Made by a program: the position numbers and the translations under genes. Below the pieces are notes generated by a model. That model did not search any database. It was not told where the DNA came from and saw nothing but the letters and a program-made list of their open reading frames with translations. Shown in pieces: positions 8,580 through 17,854 of a stretch of 64,000 bases of DNA. This DNA is from Paenibacillus polysaccharolyticus (lineage in GTDB: Bacteria > Bacillota > Bacilli > Paenibacillales > Paenibacillaceae). The stretch lies in assembly GCF_900102085.1 (NCBI RefSeq), contig NZ_FMVM01000023.1, positions 1 to 64,000 on the forward strand, written 5' to 3'. Numbering within the stretch: position 1 is the first letter of the stretch; each line of letters begins with the position of its first letter.

Positions 8580-10670
8580 ATGCAAGCGATACATCAGCCT
8601 TTACAAGGGAAACAGCAAGCCAAGCAACAATCGGCCCATACTCCTGGACCCAAACGGGGTAAGAAACCGAATTTTCGCGCGATGTTGCAGAACAAGGAGA
8701 TGCAGGCAGCGCTGGGCAGTGGCATCATGATGCTGATTGCATGGGGGATAGCACCTTATTTTGCCACGTTGTCTGTGATAATCTATATTGCCGCTTATGG
8801 GATTGGCGGCTGGACGAAGGCCAAAGAAGGTATCGAGACTTTGGTTAAGGATCGTGATCTGGACGTTAACTTGCTAATGATTGCCGCATCACTTGGAGCG
8901 GCGACAATTGGTTATTGGAATGAAGGAGCGATGCTAATCTTTATTTTTGCCCTTAGTGGAGCATTGGAAAGCTACGCCACGGAGCGCAGTCATAAAGACA
9001 TCTCATCCTTACTGGCACTTAAACCGGAGACGGCACTACGGATCGAGGATGGACAAATGAATGTCGTGGCGATTGAAGATTTGCAACCGGGGGATCTGCT
9101 ACTCGTGAAGCCAGGCGAGCTGATTCCTGCGGATGGAGTTGTTTATCGTGGAAGTTCTTTTATTAATCAATCGTCGATTACCGGGGAATCGATGCCAGTA
9201 GATAAGAGTGCAGGGGACGAAGTTTACGCTGGTACAGTGAATGGTGAGGGGGCGTTATATGTTGAAGTCACCAAGTCGGCCGAGGGCTCACTATTCGGAA
9301 AAATCATCAAGCTGGTGGAGGAAGCGCAAGCCGAGGTACCGGATTCGCAACGTTTTATGGAACGTTTTGAAGGTATCTATGCACGAATTGTTGTAGGTGT
9401 TACGCTTCTTGTTATTGTAGGAGCACCACTACTCTTGGGATGGACGTGGAATGAAGCTTTTTACAAAGCCATGGTCTTTCTTGTCGTGGCATCACCTTGT
9501 GCACTGGTGTCTTCCATCATGCCTGTGATGCTGTCTGCAATGTCCAGCAGCGCTCGCCGCGGGATTTTGTTCAAGGGAGGAGCGCATATGGAGAATATTG
9601 CTCATACCCGAGTGGTCGCTTTTGACAAAACAGGTACGCTCACGATGGGAACTCCCAAAGTAACGGATATCCTAACTGCACCGAGCGTAAGCAGAGAGCA
9701 ATTATTGTCCGCAGTGGCGTCTGTTGAAAATCTCTCGATGCATCCCCTTGCTCGGGCTATCGTGGAACAGGCGAGTAAAGAAAACTTACCTCTACAAGAG
9801 GCAGAGCATGTGCAGTCTATTACAGGACACGGCATTCAAGGAAGCATAAATGGCGTCGTGTGGAAGATTGGGCGGCTGGATGGAACAGTGTGGGCACAAG
9901 AGATACAAGAGAAGCAGACGATGGAAGAGAGAGAAGCTACGGAAACACTAGCTGTAACGCCAACTGGCGAATTAAAGACTGGCGAATTAAAGAATGGTAA
10001 AGCTGTGGAGTCTATAGCCAATGATGTACTCGTAAACGGTGAAGCAGACTGGGAAGCGGTATGTACCCGACTGGAGCAGGAAGGCAAAACGATATCTGTT
10101 GTAACTGTCAATGGTGAGTTTGCGGGTTTGATTGCGATGCGGGATATGATCCGTCCACAGACTGTTGAAGCTGTGAAGAAGCTGGAGAGCATGGGGGTCA
10201 AAGTAGCGATGTTAACCGGTGATCGTGCCCGTTCAGCTTCGGTCATTGCCGGTGAAACCGGGGTTAGTCTGGTCTATGCTGATCTGCTACCTGAAGATAA
10301 GGTCACACAGGTGCAAGCGCTCCGTGAGCAATATGGTCATGTGCTGATGGTTGGTGACGGGGTTAATGATGCGCCTGCACTTGCGGCAGCAACAGTGGGG
10401 ATGGGCATGGGGTTATCAGGCAGTGGGACAGCAATCGAAGTGGCCGATGCGGTGCTTATGAATGATAATATCGAAGAGATTGCTTGGGTAATCGGGCAAG
10501 CTCGGCGAGCCGAACGCACGGTGAAGCATAATATGTGGTTTGCCATTACAGTTATTTTAGCGTTAATCGCAGGTAACTTCTTACAAGATATTGCTTTGCC
10601 ACTTGGAGTGGTTGGTCATGAAGGTAGTACCATTTTGGTGATTCTGAATGGACTTCGACTGTTGCGTTAA
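8580..10670 (+). CDS. P1B-4-type heavy-metal-efflux ATPase (PfeT/ZosA/CoaT-like)
   Basis: Membrane P-type ATPase of 696 residues that exports a divalent transition metal. SPC in the metal-binding helix (about residue 305) and HEGST near the C-terminus (His680) are the hallmark of the P1B-4 group (Fe2+, Co2+ or Zn2+), not the CPC of copper or cadmium pumps. Also seen are the TGES loop, phosphorylation motif DKTGT (Asp349), the HP motif SMHPLARA and GDGVNDAP. The ATG at 8580 follows GAAGGGAA. The frame is open upstream to 8427, which would add 51 residues with a Cys-rich run, but that stretch overlaps a perfect hairpin. The nucleotide-binding domain holds a low-complexity insert with a short repeat (TGELKTGELK). 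The Fur-like box suggests iron efflux. Confidence 0.9.
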   Translation: MQAIHQPLQGKQQAKQQSAHTPGPKRGKKPNFRAMLQNKEMQAALGSGIMMLIAWGIAPYFATLSVIIYIAAYGIGGWTKAKEGIETLVKDRDLDVNLLMIAASLGAATIGYWNEGAMLIFIFALSGALESYATERSHKDISSLLALKPETALRIEDGQMNVVAIEDLQPGDLLLVKPGELIPADGVVYRGSSFINQSSITGESMPVDKSAGDEVYAGTVNGEGALYVEVTKSAEGSLFGKIIKLVEEAQAEVPDSQRFMERFEGIYARIVVGVTLLVIVGAPLLLGWTWNEAFYKAMVFLVVASPCALVSSIMPVMLSAMSSSARRGILFKGGAHMENIAHTRVVAFDKTGTLTMGTPKVTDILTAPSVSREQLLSAVASVENLSMHPLARAIVEQASKENLPLQEAEHVQSITGHGIQGSINGVVWKIGRLDGTVWAQEIQEKQTMEEREATETLAVTPTGELKTGELKNGKAVESIANDVLVNGEADWEAVCTRLEQEGKTISVVTVNGEFAGLIAMRDMIRPQTVEAVKKLESMGVKVAMLTGDRARSASVIAGETGVSLVYADLLPEDKVTQVQALREQYGHVLMVGDGVNDAPALAAATVGMGMGLSGSGTAIEVADAVLMNDNIEEIAWVIGQARRAERTVKHNMWFAITVILALIAGNFLQDIALPLGVVGHEGSTILVILNGLRLLR

Positions 10671-10705
10671 GTTGTGCTTTAACGCCCAGTGCCCCAGCAG
10701 CTCCC

Positions 10706-10730
10706 GTTTGAACCTGTTGTCAGAGGGTAA
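10706..10730 (+). promoter_or_regulatory. SigB-like promoter
   Basis: GTTTGA (10706-10711) and GGGTAA (10725-10730) are 13 bp apart and 80 bp before the hydrolase ATG. This fits the SigB pattern GTTTAA-N12-15-GGGTAT. Confidence 0.55.
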
Positions 10731-10810
10731 TAGTCGAAGAGACGATACAATGTAATGCAATGTATCTCACTGACGATAATTACTTTTAACGATAAAGGGA
10801 GCTGTGAACA

Positions 10811-11620
10811 ATGGGCCGTTATGTACAAGTTGAACCGAATGTAAAAGTATATGTTGAAGATATTGGTGAAGGGACTCCGGTACTGTTTTTGCATGGCTGG
10901 CCTGTCAATTATAAAATGTTTGAATACCAATTGAATGTGCTACCGAACCACGGCATTCGTACCATTGCAATGGATTTCAGAGGTTATGGTTTATCCGATA
11001 AGCCGTCTACTGGATATGATTATGACCGCATGGCAGACGATGTTCGTGCTGTTATTGACGACCTGGGGCTGACAGATGCCATACTCGCTGGTTTCTCCAT
11101 GGGTGGTGCTATCGCGGCACATTATATGGCGCGTCATCAGGGACACGGAGTATCGAAGCTGGCACTGCTGTCGGCGGCGGCACCTGTATTTACGCAGCGT
11201 GAAGGTTATCCGTACGGTTTAACGCCGGATGAGCTGAATGAGCAGATTATTGAGCCGATCTTCACGGATCGTGCGAAGCTATTGGATACGTTCGGCGGAA
11301 TGTTTTTTGCGAAGAAGCACAGCCAGCCTTTCATGCAATGGTTCCATGCACTAGGCATGGAAGCTTCGTCTTATGGTACGATTAACAGTGCGATGGTGTT
11401 GCGTGATGAGGATTTGCGCGGGGAATTGGAAACGATCCAGGTGCCTACAGCCATTTTCCACGGTAAAAAAGATGAAATCTGTCCGTTCGAATTCGCTGAA
11501 GAGATGCACAAAGCGATCCCTTCGGCTGAAATGGTTGTGTTTGAAGAGAGTGGACACGGTGCATTTTACGATGAGTTGGAAAAATTCAATGCTGAACTGA
11601 TTCGATTTATTCAATCTTGA
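10811..11620 (+). CDS. Alpha/beta hydrolase, chloroperoxidase/esterase-like
   Basis: Cytosolic alpha/beta-hydrolase-fold protein of 269 residues. The catalytic triad is legible: Ser96 in GFSMGG, Asp221 in HGKKDE and His249 in SGHG; HGW near residue 29 supplies the oxyanion hole. It resembles non-haem chloroperoxidase/arylesterase-type proteins; the natural substrate is unknown. The ATG follows AAAGGGAGC. A SigB-like promoter at 10706 suggests induction by general stress. It is not an RsbQ look-alike judged by the sequence around the nucleophile. Confidence 0.88.
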   Translation: MGRYVQVEPNVKVYVEDIGEGTPVLFLHGWPVNYKMFEYQLNVLPNHGIRTIAMDFRGYGLSDKPSTGYDYDRMADDVRAVIDDLGLTDAILAGFSMGGAIAAHYMARHQGHGVSKLALLSAAAPVFTQREGYPYGLTPDELNEQIIEPIFTDRAKLLDTFGGMFFAKKHSQPFMQWFHALGMEASSYGTINSAMVLRDEDLRGELETIQVPTAIFHGKKDEICPFEFAEEMHKAIPSAEMVVFEESGHGAFYDELEKFNAELIRFIQS

Positions 11621-11704
11621 TCGTTTAAATAAAAAGAAAATATAAATTGCCTTACAGATGATTTCAGCAATTTCAGTAATTTCATGGAATCTTCATTTAT
11701 GGCT

Positions 11705-11750
11705 AAAAAAAGAACCCGACTTCAGCATCCGCTGTGGTCCGGGTTCTTTT
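11705..11750. terminator. Bidirectional terminator
   Basis: AAAAAGAACCCG and CGGGTTCTTTT form a stem with A runs and T runs on both sides, serving the convergent hydrolase and ZIP transporter genes. Confidence 0.85.
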
Positions 11751-11763
11751 GCCTTTCACCAAT

Positions 11764-12495
11764 CTAGAACAGTTCGGTTAGTCCAATCATCGTAATCAGA
11801 CCAAACAGGAAGGAGATCGTAGCTGCGCGTGCATTGCCGTCCCCATGACTCTCAGGGATGAGCTCTTTATAAACGATGAACATCATTGCACCTGCTGCGA
11901 ACGCGAGACCGTAAGGCACCAGTCCGGCAACAAGACTACTGAGTGTATATCCGATCATGGCCGTTATAATCTCTACAGCCCCAGTTAATGTTGCAATACC
12001 AAGTGCTTTAAAGCGACCGATGTTCTGATTGACGAGAAAGAGAGCGACCAGAAAGCCTTCCGGTGCATTTTGCAAACCGATAGAAAAGGCAATCAGGTTC
12101 CCTAAGTTTTCATCCGTACTTGCATAACTTACACCGACAGACAAGCCTTCCGGCAAGTTATGCATTGTGATGGCTGCGATAATCATGAAAGCTTTGCCTT
12201 CAATTTTGAAAGGCATCTTTTCGGGGTTTTCCAGATCTACGTGCGGAATACGCATCTCCAGCACCAGTAGAACCAGACTGCCGAGCATAATGCCAAAAGC
12301 AAGAACAAATAAATTAGATTGTCCCAGTGCTTCGGGAATGAGATTGTACACCGAGGCTGAAGTCATAATACCCGCTGCGTAAGCGAGCAGAATGTCGCGC
12401 AAACGATGTGATATTTTACGCATAAATAAGATCGGTACGGCCCCAAGTCCGGTAGACATGGCCGAAATAATACTGCCGAGTAGAGCGTCGTTCAT
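11764..12495 (-). CDS. ZIP-family metal transporter
   Basis: Integral membrane protein of 243 residues with about eight predicted helices; ZIP carriers move Zn2+ or other divalent metals into the cytosol. The family signature is in helices four and five: HNLPEGLSVGVSYAS and QNAPEGFLVALFL, with conserved His, Asn, Pro, Glu. The length and ZupT-like layout fit. The ATG at 12495 follows AGGAGGGAAA. A longer frame from 12552 would add 19 charged residues without its own ribosome site. It is unlinked to other metal genes except for the efflux ATPase 1.1 kb away. Confidence 0.9.
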   Translation of the reverse strand: MNDALLGSIISAMSTGLGAVPILFMRKISHRLRDILLAYAAGIMTSASVYNLIPEALGQSNLFVLAFGIMLGSLVLLVLEMRIPHVDLENPEKMPFKIEGKAFMIIAAITMHNLPEGLSVGVSYASTDENLGNLIAFSIGLQNAPEGFLVALFLVNQNIGRFKALGIATLTGAVEIITAMIGYTLSSLVAGLVPYGLAFAAGAMMFIVYKELIPESHGDGNARAATISFLFGLITMIGLTELF

Positions 12496-12752
12496 GCTTC
12501 CATTTTCCCTCCTGATGAAGACTTCTTCATAATCGCTGCCGAGCATTGACACCGTACATAAAAGAGATCATAATGAACAACAGATTAGAATGATTATAAA
12601 TTAGAATTCCGTTTCTGCATAGGTGAATCGTCATATTCGTAGGCAGCTCTTATGGACATGATGTGGGCTATCCGTTCTAGTGTATGCAAAGGCTCGCGCT
12701 TTTGATGCCGGAGAGCTTGATCTTTTTGCAGAACATGGGGGAGGAACTATAC

Positions 12753-13694
12753 ATGTATAAATCAATTATTATCGGAACAGGCCCTGCAGGGCTGACAGCA
12801 GCAATCTATCTGGCACGTGCCAACTTGAACCCACTCGTTATTGAAGGACCGCAACCGGGTGGACAACTTACAACAACGACAGAAGTGGAGAACTTCCCGG
12901 GTTTCCCTGATGGCATCATGGGCCCTGAACTGATGGACAACATGCGTAAACAAGCGGAGCGTTTTGGCGCAGAATTCCGTACGGGCTGGGTAAACAACAT
13001 CGACATGAGCGAGCGTCCTTTCAAAATTCAAGTCGAGGGTATGGGCGAACTCGTATCCGAGACGTTGATTCTGTCTACAGGCGCATCTGCTAAATATTTG
13101 GGTATCCCAGGAGAAGAAACAAACGTGGGCCGCGGTGTCAGCACATGTGCGACATGTGACGGATTCTTCTTCCGTAATAAAGAAATTATCGTTATTGGCG
13201 GTGGCGATTCCGCACTGGAAGAAGCAAGCTTCCTGTCCCGTTTCGGTTCCAAAGTAACACTGGTGCACCGTCGTGAAGAACTGCGTGGCTCCAAAATCAT
13301 GCAAGATCGTGCACGCAGCAACGAGAAAGTAGAAATGGCACTGAATCGCACGCCACTTGAAGTGATTGCTGGCGACAACGGCGTAACTGGCCTCAAAGTG
13401 CTTAACAACGCAACTGGTGAAGAAGAAGTGATTCCGGCAAGCGGCGTATTTGTAGCGATTGGTCACACACCAAACACAGGTTTCTTGGGTGGTCAGATTA
13501 CTACAGACGAGCATGGTTACATTTTGACAACTCCAGGTACTTCTGAGACAAACATTCCAGGCGTATTCGCATGTGGTGACGTTCAGGATACACGTTACAA
13601 ACAAGCCATTACCGCTGCAGGTAGCGGATGTATGGCTGCAATGGACACCGAGAAATTCATTGAAAGCCTGGAGCACAGCGCAGTAGCGTTGTAA
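12753..13694 (+). CDS. trxB: Thioredoxin reductase
   Basis: Flavoprotein of 313 residues that reduces thioredoxin with NADPH. The FAD motif GTGPAG is at residues 8-13, the redox-active pair is Cys132 and Cys135 (STCATCDGFF), the NADPH motif GGGDSA follows, and ACGDVQD is near the C-terminus. The ATG at 12753 follows GGGGGAGGAA. A glutaredoxin-like gene begins 90 bp downstream, a natural redox partner. It is a low-molecular-weight TrxB by size. A role in another thiol system cannot be excluded, but the CATC pair and full length make thioredoxin reduction the default reading. Confidence 0.93.
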   Translation: MYKSIIIGTGPAGLTAAIYLARANLNPLVIEGPQPGGQLTTTTEVENFPGFPDGIMGPELMDNMRKQAERFGAEFRTGWVNNIDMSERPFKIQVEGMGELVSETLILSTGASAKYLGIPGEETNVGRGVSTCATCDGFFFRNKEIIVIGGGDSALEEASFLSRFGSKVTLVHRREELRGSKIMQDRARSNEKVEMALNRTPLEVIAGDNGVTGLKVLNNATGEEEVIPASGVFVAIGHTPNTGFLGGQITTDEHGYILTTPGTSETNIPGVFACGDVQDTRYKQAITAAGSGCMAAMDTEKFIESLEHSAVAL

Positions 13695-13784
13695 TTCGGA
13701 AAGCCCGATGTTTAAACAGTGCTTCATTTAGCTTATAAATAATTAACCATATATAACAAATAATAATTCTGAGGTGAACTAAAC

Positions 13785-14015
13785 ATGGAAAACGTAATTG
13801 TATACACATCCACGAACTGCCCGAACTGCAAATCCGTCAAGACTTTCCTGGCTGATAAAGGTATTGCTTATGAAGAGCGTAACATCGAGACAAGCGACGA
13901 GTTCGCACAACAAGTATGGGATATGGGCGTACGTGCAGTTCCTTTGACTGTAATCGGTGAACACCGCATTCTGGGTATGAATAAAACACAATTTGCTAAA
14001 GCATTGGACGCTTAA
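13785..14015 (+). CDS. Glutaredoxin/NrdH-like redox protein
   Basis: A 76-residue thioredoxin-fold protein with the active pair Cys12-Pro-Asn-Cys15 (TNCPNC) and the cis-Pro motif AVPLTVIG. NrdH-type proteins are glutaredoxin-like in sequence but are reduced by thioredoxin reductase, and the gene lies directly after trxB, which supports that pairing (inference). The ATG follows GAGGTGAAC. No ribonucleotide reductase is in the window. A strong terminator follows at 14118. Confidence 0.88.
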   Translation: MENVIVYTSTNCPNCKSVKTFLADKGIAYEERNIETSDEFAQQVWDMGVRAVPLTVIGEHRILGMNKTQFAKALDA

Positions 14016-14117
14016 TTCATGCTTGGCTAGCTATGGTTGCTGGCTATGTAGTTTAACAGAATTGAAGCTATTCCGGTTCGCGCGAGCCGTTTGAATATAG
14101 AAGTAAGATTGGGAAGG

Positions 14118-14149
14118 GACCGTACCGTATAAGGTACGGTCTTTTTTTT
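14118..14149 (+). terminator. Terminator after the trxB-glutaredoxin pair
   Basis: GACCGTACC and GGTACGGTC pair perfectly around GTATAA, followed by eight T. Nothing further is recognised from here to 14309. Confidence 0.93.
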
Positions 14150-14309
14150 AATTTTTCTGATGTTGGAAGAAATGGGAGGAAAACAAAAAGAAGACGCGTA
14201 AGACAACGTCTGGACTTGAGGACATTGCGCATAAGCGTCTCCTTTTTAGTCGGAGCAACATCATTTGCCTTTGAGTATAGGAGTACATTCAAGCGTAAAG
14301 AATTCTCCG

Positions 14310-14516
14310 CTAGAAAAAAATACTCATGCATGTCTGAAATACGACATACACCAGTAAGCCTGACAGCATGTACATGAGACCAGCCTTCTTTTTGCTCTGA
14401 AAAAAACGAAGTATGCCCAGGCTGAACAGGGGCGCAAGCACAATCAGGAACAGGAGTACGGTGACAAATACTGGCGCCGAGATATCTGATGTATCCACGT
14501 AGGTCACGAGTTTCAC
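14310..14516 (-). CDS. Small two-helix membrane protein of unknown function
   Basis: A 68-residue protein with two hydrophobic helices (about residues 14-36 and 46-66) separated by the basic hinge FQSKKKAG. The start is a GTG at 14516 with only a weak GGA upstream; a TATAAT at 14580-14585 on this strand could be its -10 box. A longer frame on the same strand (14068-14571) has no membrane-protein character and looks like its shadow. No family is recognised. Confidence 0.5.
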   Translation of the reverse strand: MKLVTYVDTSDISAPVFVTVLLFLIVLAPLFSLGILRFFQSKKKAGLMYMLSGLLVYVVFQTCMSIFF

Positions 14517-14659
14517 TCCGTTTCATTATCGGATAACACGGCAACGATAACGCTGCCATGACAAAAATCACATAATCTCATTATACCTCTGGATTTCTTT
14601 AACAAAAAGGGAGGAAATGGGGCGAAATCTTGTCAATTTTAATGATTTTTAGCTAAATA

Positions 14660-15823
14660 TTAAACAGAGACCCTTACATTACCTAAAAATTGGGATATTG
14701 CAGAATAAGCAGCCCCTATTCGAGTCGAACGGCTACCAAGTGCAGCCCATTCCACTTGCAGACTTCGACGGTGATAAGGCAGAGTACGTTCCTCGACCAC
14801 CTGTTTGAGGGCTGATTCAATCCAAGGTTTAGCTTCCGAAAGCGGCCCGCCAATAATAATACGCTCCGGGTTGAAGCTATTTACGATGTTGGTAATGCCA
14901 ACGCCCAGCTTGCGTCCGATGATATTGTATAAGGCGATCACGTCCTGATGTCCATCCTGAGCATGTTCAACCAGTTCCTTGGTCGTATGTGCAGGCAGGT
15001 GCTGCTGATCCGGGTGTTCGTATACTTTTTCCGAAGCATATAACTCCCAGCATCCCCGATTACCGCAAGAACAAGGCAGTCCCTCTGCTTCAATGGACAT
15101 ATGTCCAGTCTCACCCGCGTAACCCCACGCACCCTTATATAATTCACCATCAACCATAATGCCTGAACCAATCCCGATCCCTGCACTGATATAGATCAGA
15201 TGACGCACACCAACACCTGCACCAAAGTTTAATTCGCCCCGTGCTCCCGCGTTGGCCTCATTATCAATCGTGACGGGAAGCTTGAAGCTTTCTTCCATCA
15301 TGGATCGCAAGGGCACCATCTCCCACTTCAAGTTGGGCGCAAACAGCACGGTGCCTTGTTCATCCACCATCCCTGGAACACCGATGCCTATGCCAATTAC
15401 TCCATGCGGAGAGGGGGGAGCCTGCTTTATCAGGTGACTAGCGGCCAGCTTTAATTGTTCAAATACAGACGTTGCATCGTGCTGCTCCAGGTCGATGGCA
15501 TATTCAGCAACGATATGTCCTTCAAGGTCGGTGAGTACTCCCTTCAAACGCGTTACGCTCAGTTCCAGACCTACAGCATATCCAGCCGTACCTCTAAAAA
15601 GCAGCATTAGCGGTTTACGTCCACCGCTGGATTCTCCTGGCCCAATCTCCTGCACCAACTCATCGCTGATCAGATCCGCTACCAGATTGGAAACCGTTGC
15701 TTTGTTGAGACCGGTCACTTCGGACAATTTCGCCCGGGAAAGGGGGGCATGACGGCGAATCGTATCCAGTACGATCGACTTGTTTATTTTTTTGACCAGC
15801 ATCTGGTCTCCGGTAATTTTCAT
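14660..15823 (-). CDS. xylR: ROK-family xylose repressor XylR
   Basis: A 387-residue regulator with an N-terminal MarR-like winged helix (SRAKLSEVTGLNKATVSNLV) and a C-terminal ROK sugar-kinase-like domain. The zinc motif is seen in GLPCSCGNRGCWE, and the glycine-rich part in YISAGIGIGSGIMVDG. XylR proteins repress xyl genes and release DNA on binding xylose. Divergent transcription from xylA with an inverted repeat over the xylA promoter supports this identity. The ATG at 15823 follows AGGAGTGCC. Some ROK regulators act on other sugars, so context carries part of the call. Confidence 0.9.
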   Translation of the reverse strand: MKITGDQMLVKKINKSIVLDTIRRHAPLSRAKLSEVTGLNKATVSNLVADLISDELVQEIGPGESSGGRKPLMLLFRGTAGYAVGLELSVTRLKGVLTDLEGHIVAEYAIDLEQHDATSVFEQLKLAASHLIKQAPPSPHGVIGIGIGVPGMVDEQGTVLFAPNLKWEMVPLRSMMEESFKLPVTIDNEANAGARGELNFGAGVGVRHLIYISAGIGIGSGIMVDGELYKGAWGYAGETGHMSIEAEGLPCSCGNRGCWELYASEKVYEHPDQQHLPAHTTKELVEHAQDGHQDVIALYNIIGRKLGVGITNIVNSFNPERIIIGGPLSEAKPWIESALKQVVEERTLPYHRRSLQVEWAALGSRSTRIGAAYSAISQFLGNVRVSV

Positions 15824-16125
15824 ATCGATAAGGCACTCCTATTCTTTCTCTTTTTATATAAATTGAACTGAACAGATTTACACGGACACTTCGATGACAG
15901 AATAACCTTTCGATCGCTGTTATCCCCAGATTTTTCGATTCCCCTATTAAAGGGGAAAATCCGGTGATAAATGCGAACACTTCGCTTCTACAGGTTTTTT
16001 CTGTCCTCTCCGTTCATGTGTAAATTAAATGGTTCAACTTATATAAGTAAAGGCTCTCATGTACATCCGCTAAGAAGCTATTCGACTATTATAGCGTAAA
16101 CGAACTAGGAAAAAACAATTTTATT

Positions 16126-16172
16126 TTTACTTTGTTTAACCAATAGACAAAGTAAATCTGATGTGTTAGGAT
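16126..16172 (+). promoter_or_regulatory. xylA promoter overlapped by a probable XylR operator
   Basis: TTTACTTTGT (16126-16135) and ACAAAGTAAA (16147-16156) form a perfect 10-bp inverted repeat with an 11-bp spacer. It covers a candidate -35 TAGACA (16144-16149), which is 17 bp from TAGGAT (16167-16172). Binding there would block RNA polymerase. The half-site resembles the xyl operator of Bacillus, but the spacer is longer. The rest of 15824-16232 shows no gene. Confidence 0.6.
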
Positions 16173-16232
16173 AACGGTGTAAACGATTTCTTAAACAAAC
16201 TCTTTTAAAACTTTTGAGGAGGCATTTATCAC

Positions 16233-17549
16233 ATGGCCTATTTTGAATCCGTTAATAAGATTGCATTCGAAGGTAAAGATTCCAAGAATCCATTTGCTTT
16301 TAAACATTATAATCCACAAGAAGTTGTCGCTGGCAAGACGATGGAAGAACACTTCCGTTTCGGTATGGCTTACTGGCACACATTAACTGCAGGCGGTAGT
16401 GACCCGTTCGGTGCCGAAACAGCAGTACGTTCATGGGATAGCTACTCCGGTCTGGATAAAGCGAAAGTTCGTGTGGAAGCGGCTTTTGAATTTATGGAAA
16501 AAATGAATCTGCCATACTACTGTTTCCACGATGTAGACGTGGCTCCAGAAGGCGCATCACTGCGTGAATTCTACAGCAACATCGATACGATCGTTGATTT
16601 GCTGGAAGAGCACATGAAAGCAAGCGGCAAAAAGCTGCTGTGGAACACGGCTAACATGTTCTCCAACCCACGTTTCATGTTTGGTGCAGCATCCACTTGC
16701 AACGCAGATGTATATGCTCACGCAGCAGCGCAGATCAAAAAAGGTCTGGAAGTAGGTAAACGTCTCGGTGCAGAAAACTATGTCTTCTGGGGCGGTCGTG
16801 AAGGGTACGACACATTGCTGAACACGGACATGCAACTGGAGCAAGACAACATTGCTCGTATGTTCCACATGGCTGTTGACTATGCAAAAGAAATCGGCTT
16901 CGACGCTCAGTTCCTGATTGAGCCTAAACCTAAAGAGCCAACAAAACACCAATACGACTTCGACGCAGCAACTTCCATTGCGTTCTTGCAAAAATATGAT
17001 CTCGACAAACAGTTCAAACTGAACCTTGAAGCGAACCATGCAACGCTGGCTGGTCACACATTTGATCATGAAATCCGCGTAGCGCGTATCAACGGCATGC
17101 TCGGTTCCCTGGATGCGAACCAAGGCGATCTGCTGATTGGCTGGGATACGGACGAGTTCCCGGTTGATATGTATGATGCTACTCTGACCATGTACGAAGT
17201 GTTGAAAAACGGCGGTTTGGGCAAAGGTGGCGTAAACTTCGACGCGAAAGTTCGTCGTGGCTCCTTCGAACCTGAGGATCTGTTCCTGGCTCACATCGCA
17301 GGTATGGATACGTATGCGAAAGGTCTGAAAGTCGCTTCCAAGCTGATCGAAGATCGCGTATTCGATGAATTCATCGAGCAACGTTACAGCAGCTTCAACG
17401 AAGGCATCGGTGCAGAGGTTGTTGCAGGTAAAGCAACACTTGCTTCCCTCGCGGAGTATGCTTTGAACAACGAAAACCCACGCAAAAACCAATCCGGACG
17501 TCAGGAATTGCTGAGAGCAAAGCTTAACCAATACATCCTGGCTGACTAG
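16233..17549 (+). CDS. xylA: Xylose isomerase
   Basis: A 438-residue cytosolic TIM-barrel enzyme converting D-xylose to D-xylulose with two divalent metals. The active-site segment YYCFHDVD carries His99 and Asp102; further metal ligands lie in LIEPKPKEPTKHQYD, NLEANHATLAGH and GWDTDEFPVD. Length fits the large class II xylose isomerases. The ATG follows TGAGGAGGC. It is divergent from xylR and separated from xylB by 1.4 kb of structured non-coding sequence, unlike the compact xylAB operons of Bacillus. The codon usage looks like that of a highly expressed gene. Confidence 0.97.
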   Translation: MAYFESVNKIAFEGKDSKNPFAFKHYNPQEVVAGKTMEEHFRFGMAYWHTLTAGGSDPFGAETAVRSWDSYSGLDKAKVRVEAAFEFMEKMNLPYYCFHDVDVAPEGASLREFYSNIDTIVDLLEEHMKASGKKLLWNTANMFSNPRFMFGAASTCNADVYAHAAAQIKKGLEVGKRLGAENYVFWGGREGYDTLLNTDMQLEQDNIARMFHMAVDYAKEIGFDAQFLIEPKPKEPTKHQYDFDAATSIAFLQKYDLDKQFKLNLEANHATLAGHTFDHEIRVARINGMLGSLDANQGDLLIGWDTDEFPVDMYDATLTMYEVLKNGGLGKGGVNFDAKVRRGSFEPEDLFLAHIAGMDTYAKGLKVASKLIEDRVFDEFIEQRYSSFNEGIGAEVVAGKATLASLAEYALNNENPRKNQSGRQELLRAKLNQYILAD

Positions 17550-17617
17550 GGTGGGTCTGAAAACGCTGAAGGAAGCAGATTTTGCCGAATTTTCGTTCCA
17601 AACCAGGAAGTTTACCG

Positions 17618-17828
17618 CAGGCGTGCCGGGGCACGTCAAGGGAAAGTGACGCAGTATGGGGCGAAAAGGGGTAAAAGATGCACTTCAGTGGGTTTCAAGA
17701 CACGCCCCGATAACAGTCTTAGAGGAAGAGTAGATTCCTGCCCAAGCGTACTGCCTATGGCTAGATCATTGCCGTAGATAAAGCAGGAATCATACCTCTT
17801 CCTACTCGGTGCAAAAGTATGTTGCACC
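17618..17828. other. Highly structured non-coding segment downstream of xylA
   Basis: Several nested inverted repeats are packed here: GGCGTGCC/GGCACGTC (17620-17637); GGGGCG (17658)/CGCCCC (17703); a long stem of about 18 bp between 17723-17741 and 17783-17803 (AGGAAGAG...GATTCCTGC), enclosing CTATGGC/GCCGTAG (17755-17777); and GGTGCAA/TTGCACC (17808-17828). No plausible gene is seen. The density of stems suggests a structured RNA or a mobile palindromic element. No known RNA family is recognised. Confidence 0.5.
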
Positions 17829-17854
17829 CTGGACGTTGAATAAGCGTGACATTC

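Noticed and set aside
14068..14571. Minus-strand frame of 167 codons over the small membrane gene
   Set aside because: Covers a terminator and has no domain or membrane pattern; the overlapping 68-codon frame has clear two-helix membrane-protein composition.
16557..17639. Long antisense open frame opposite xylA (360 codons)
   Set aside because: Shadow of a highly biased gene; no ribosome site, no domain, Cys/Phe-rich composition typical of a reverse-strand artefact. The same applies to the 321-codon frame opposite trxB (12762-13727).
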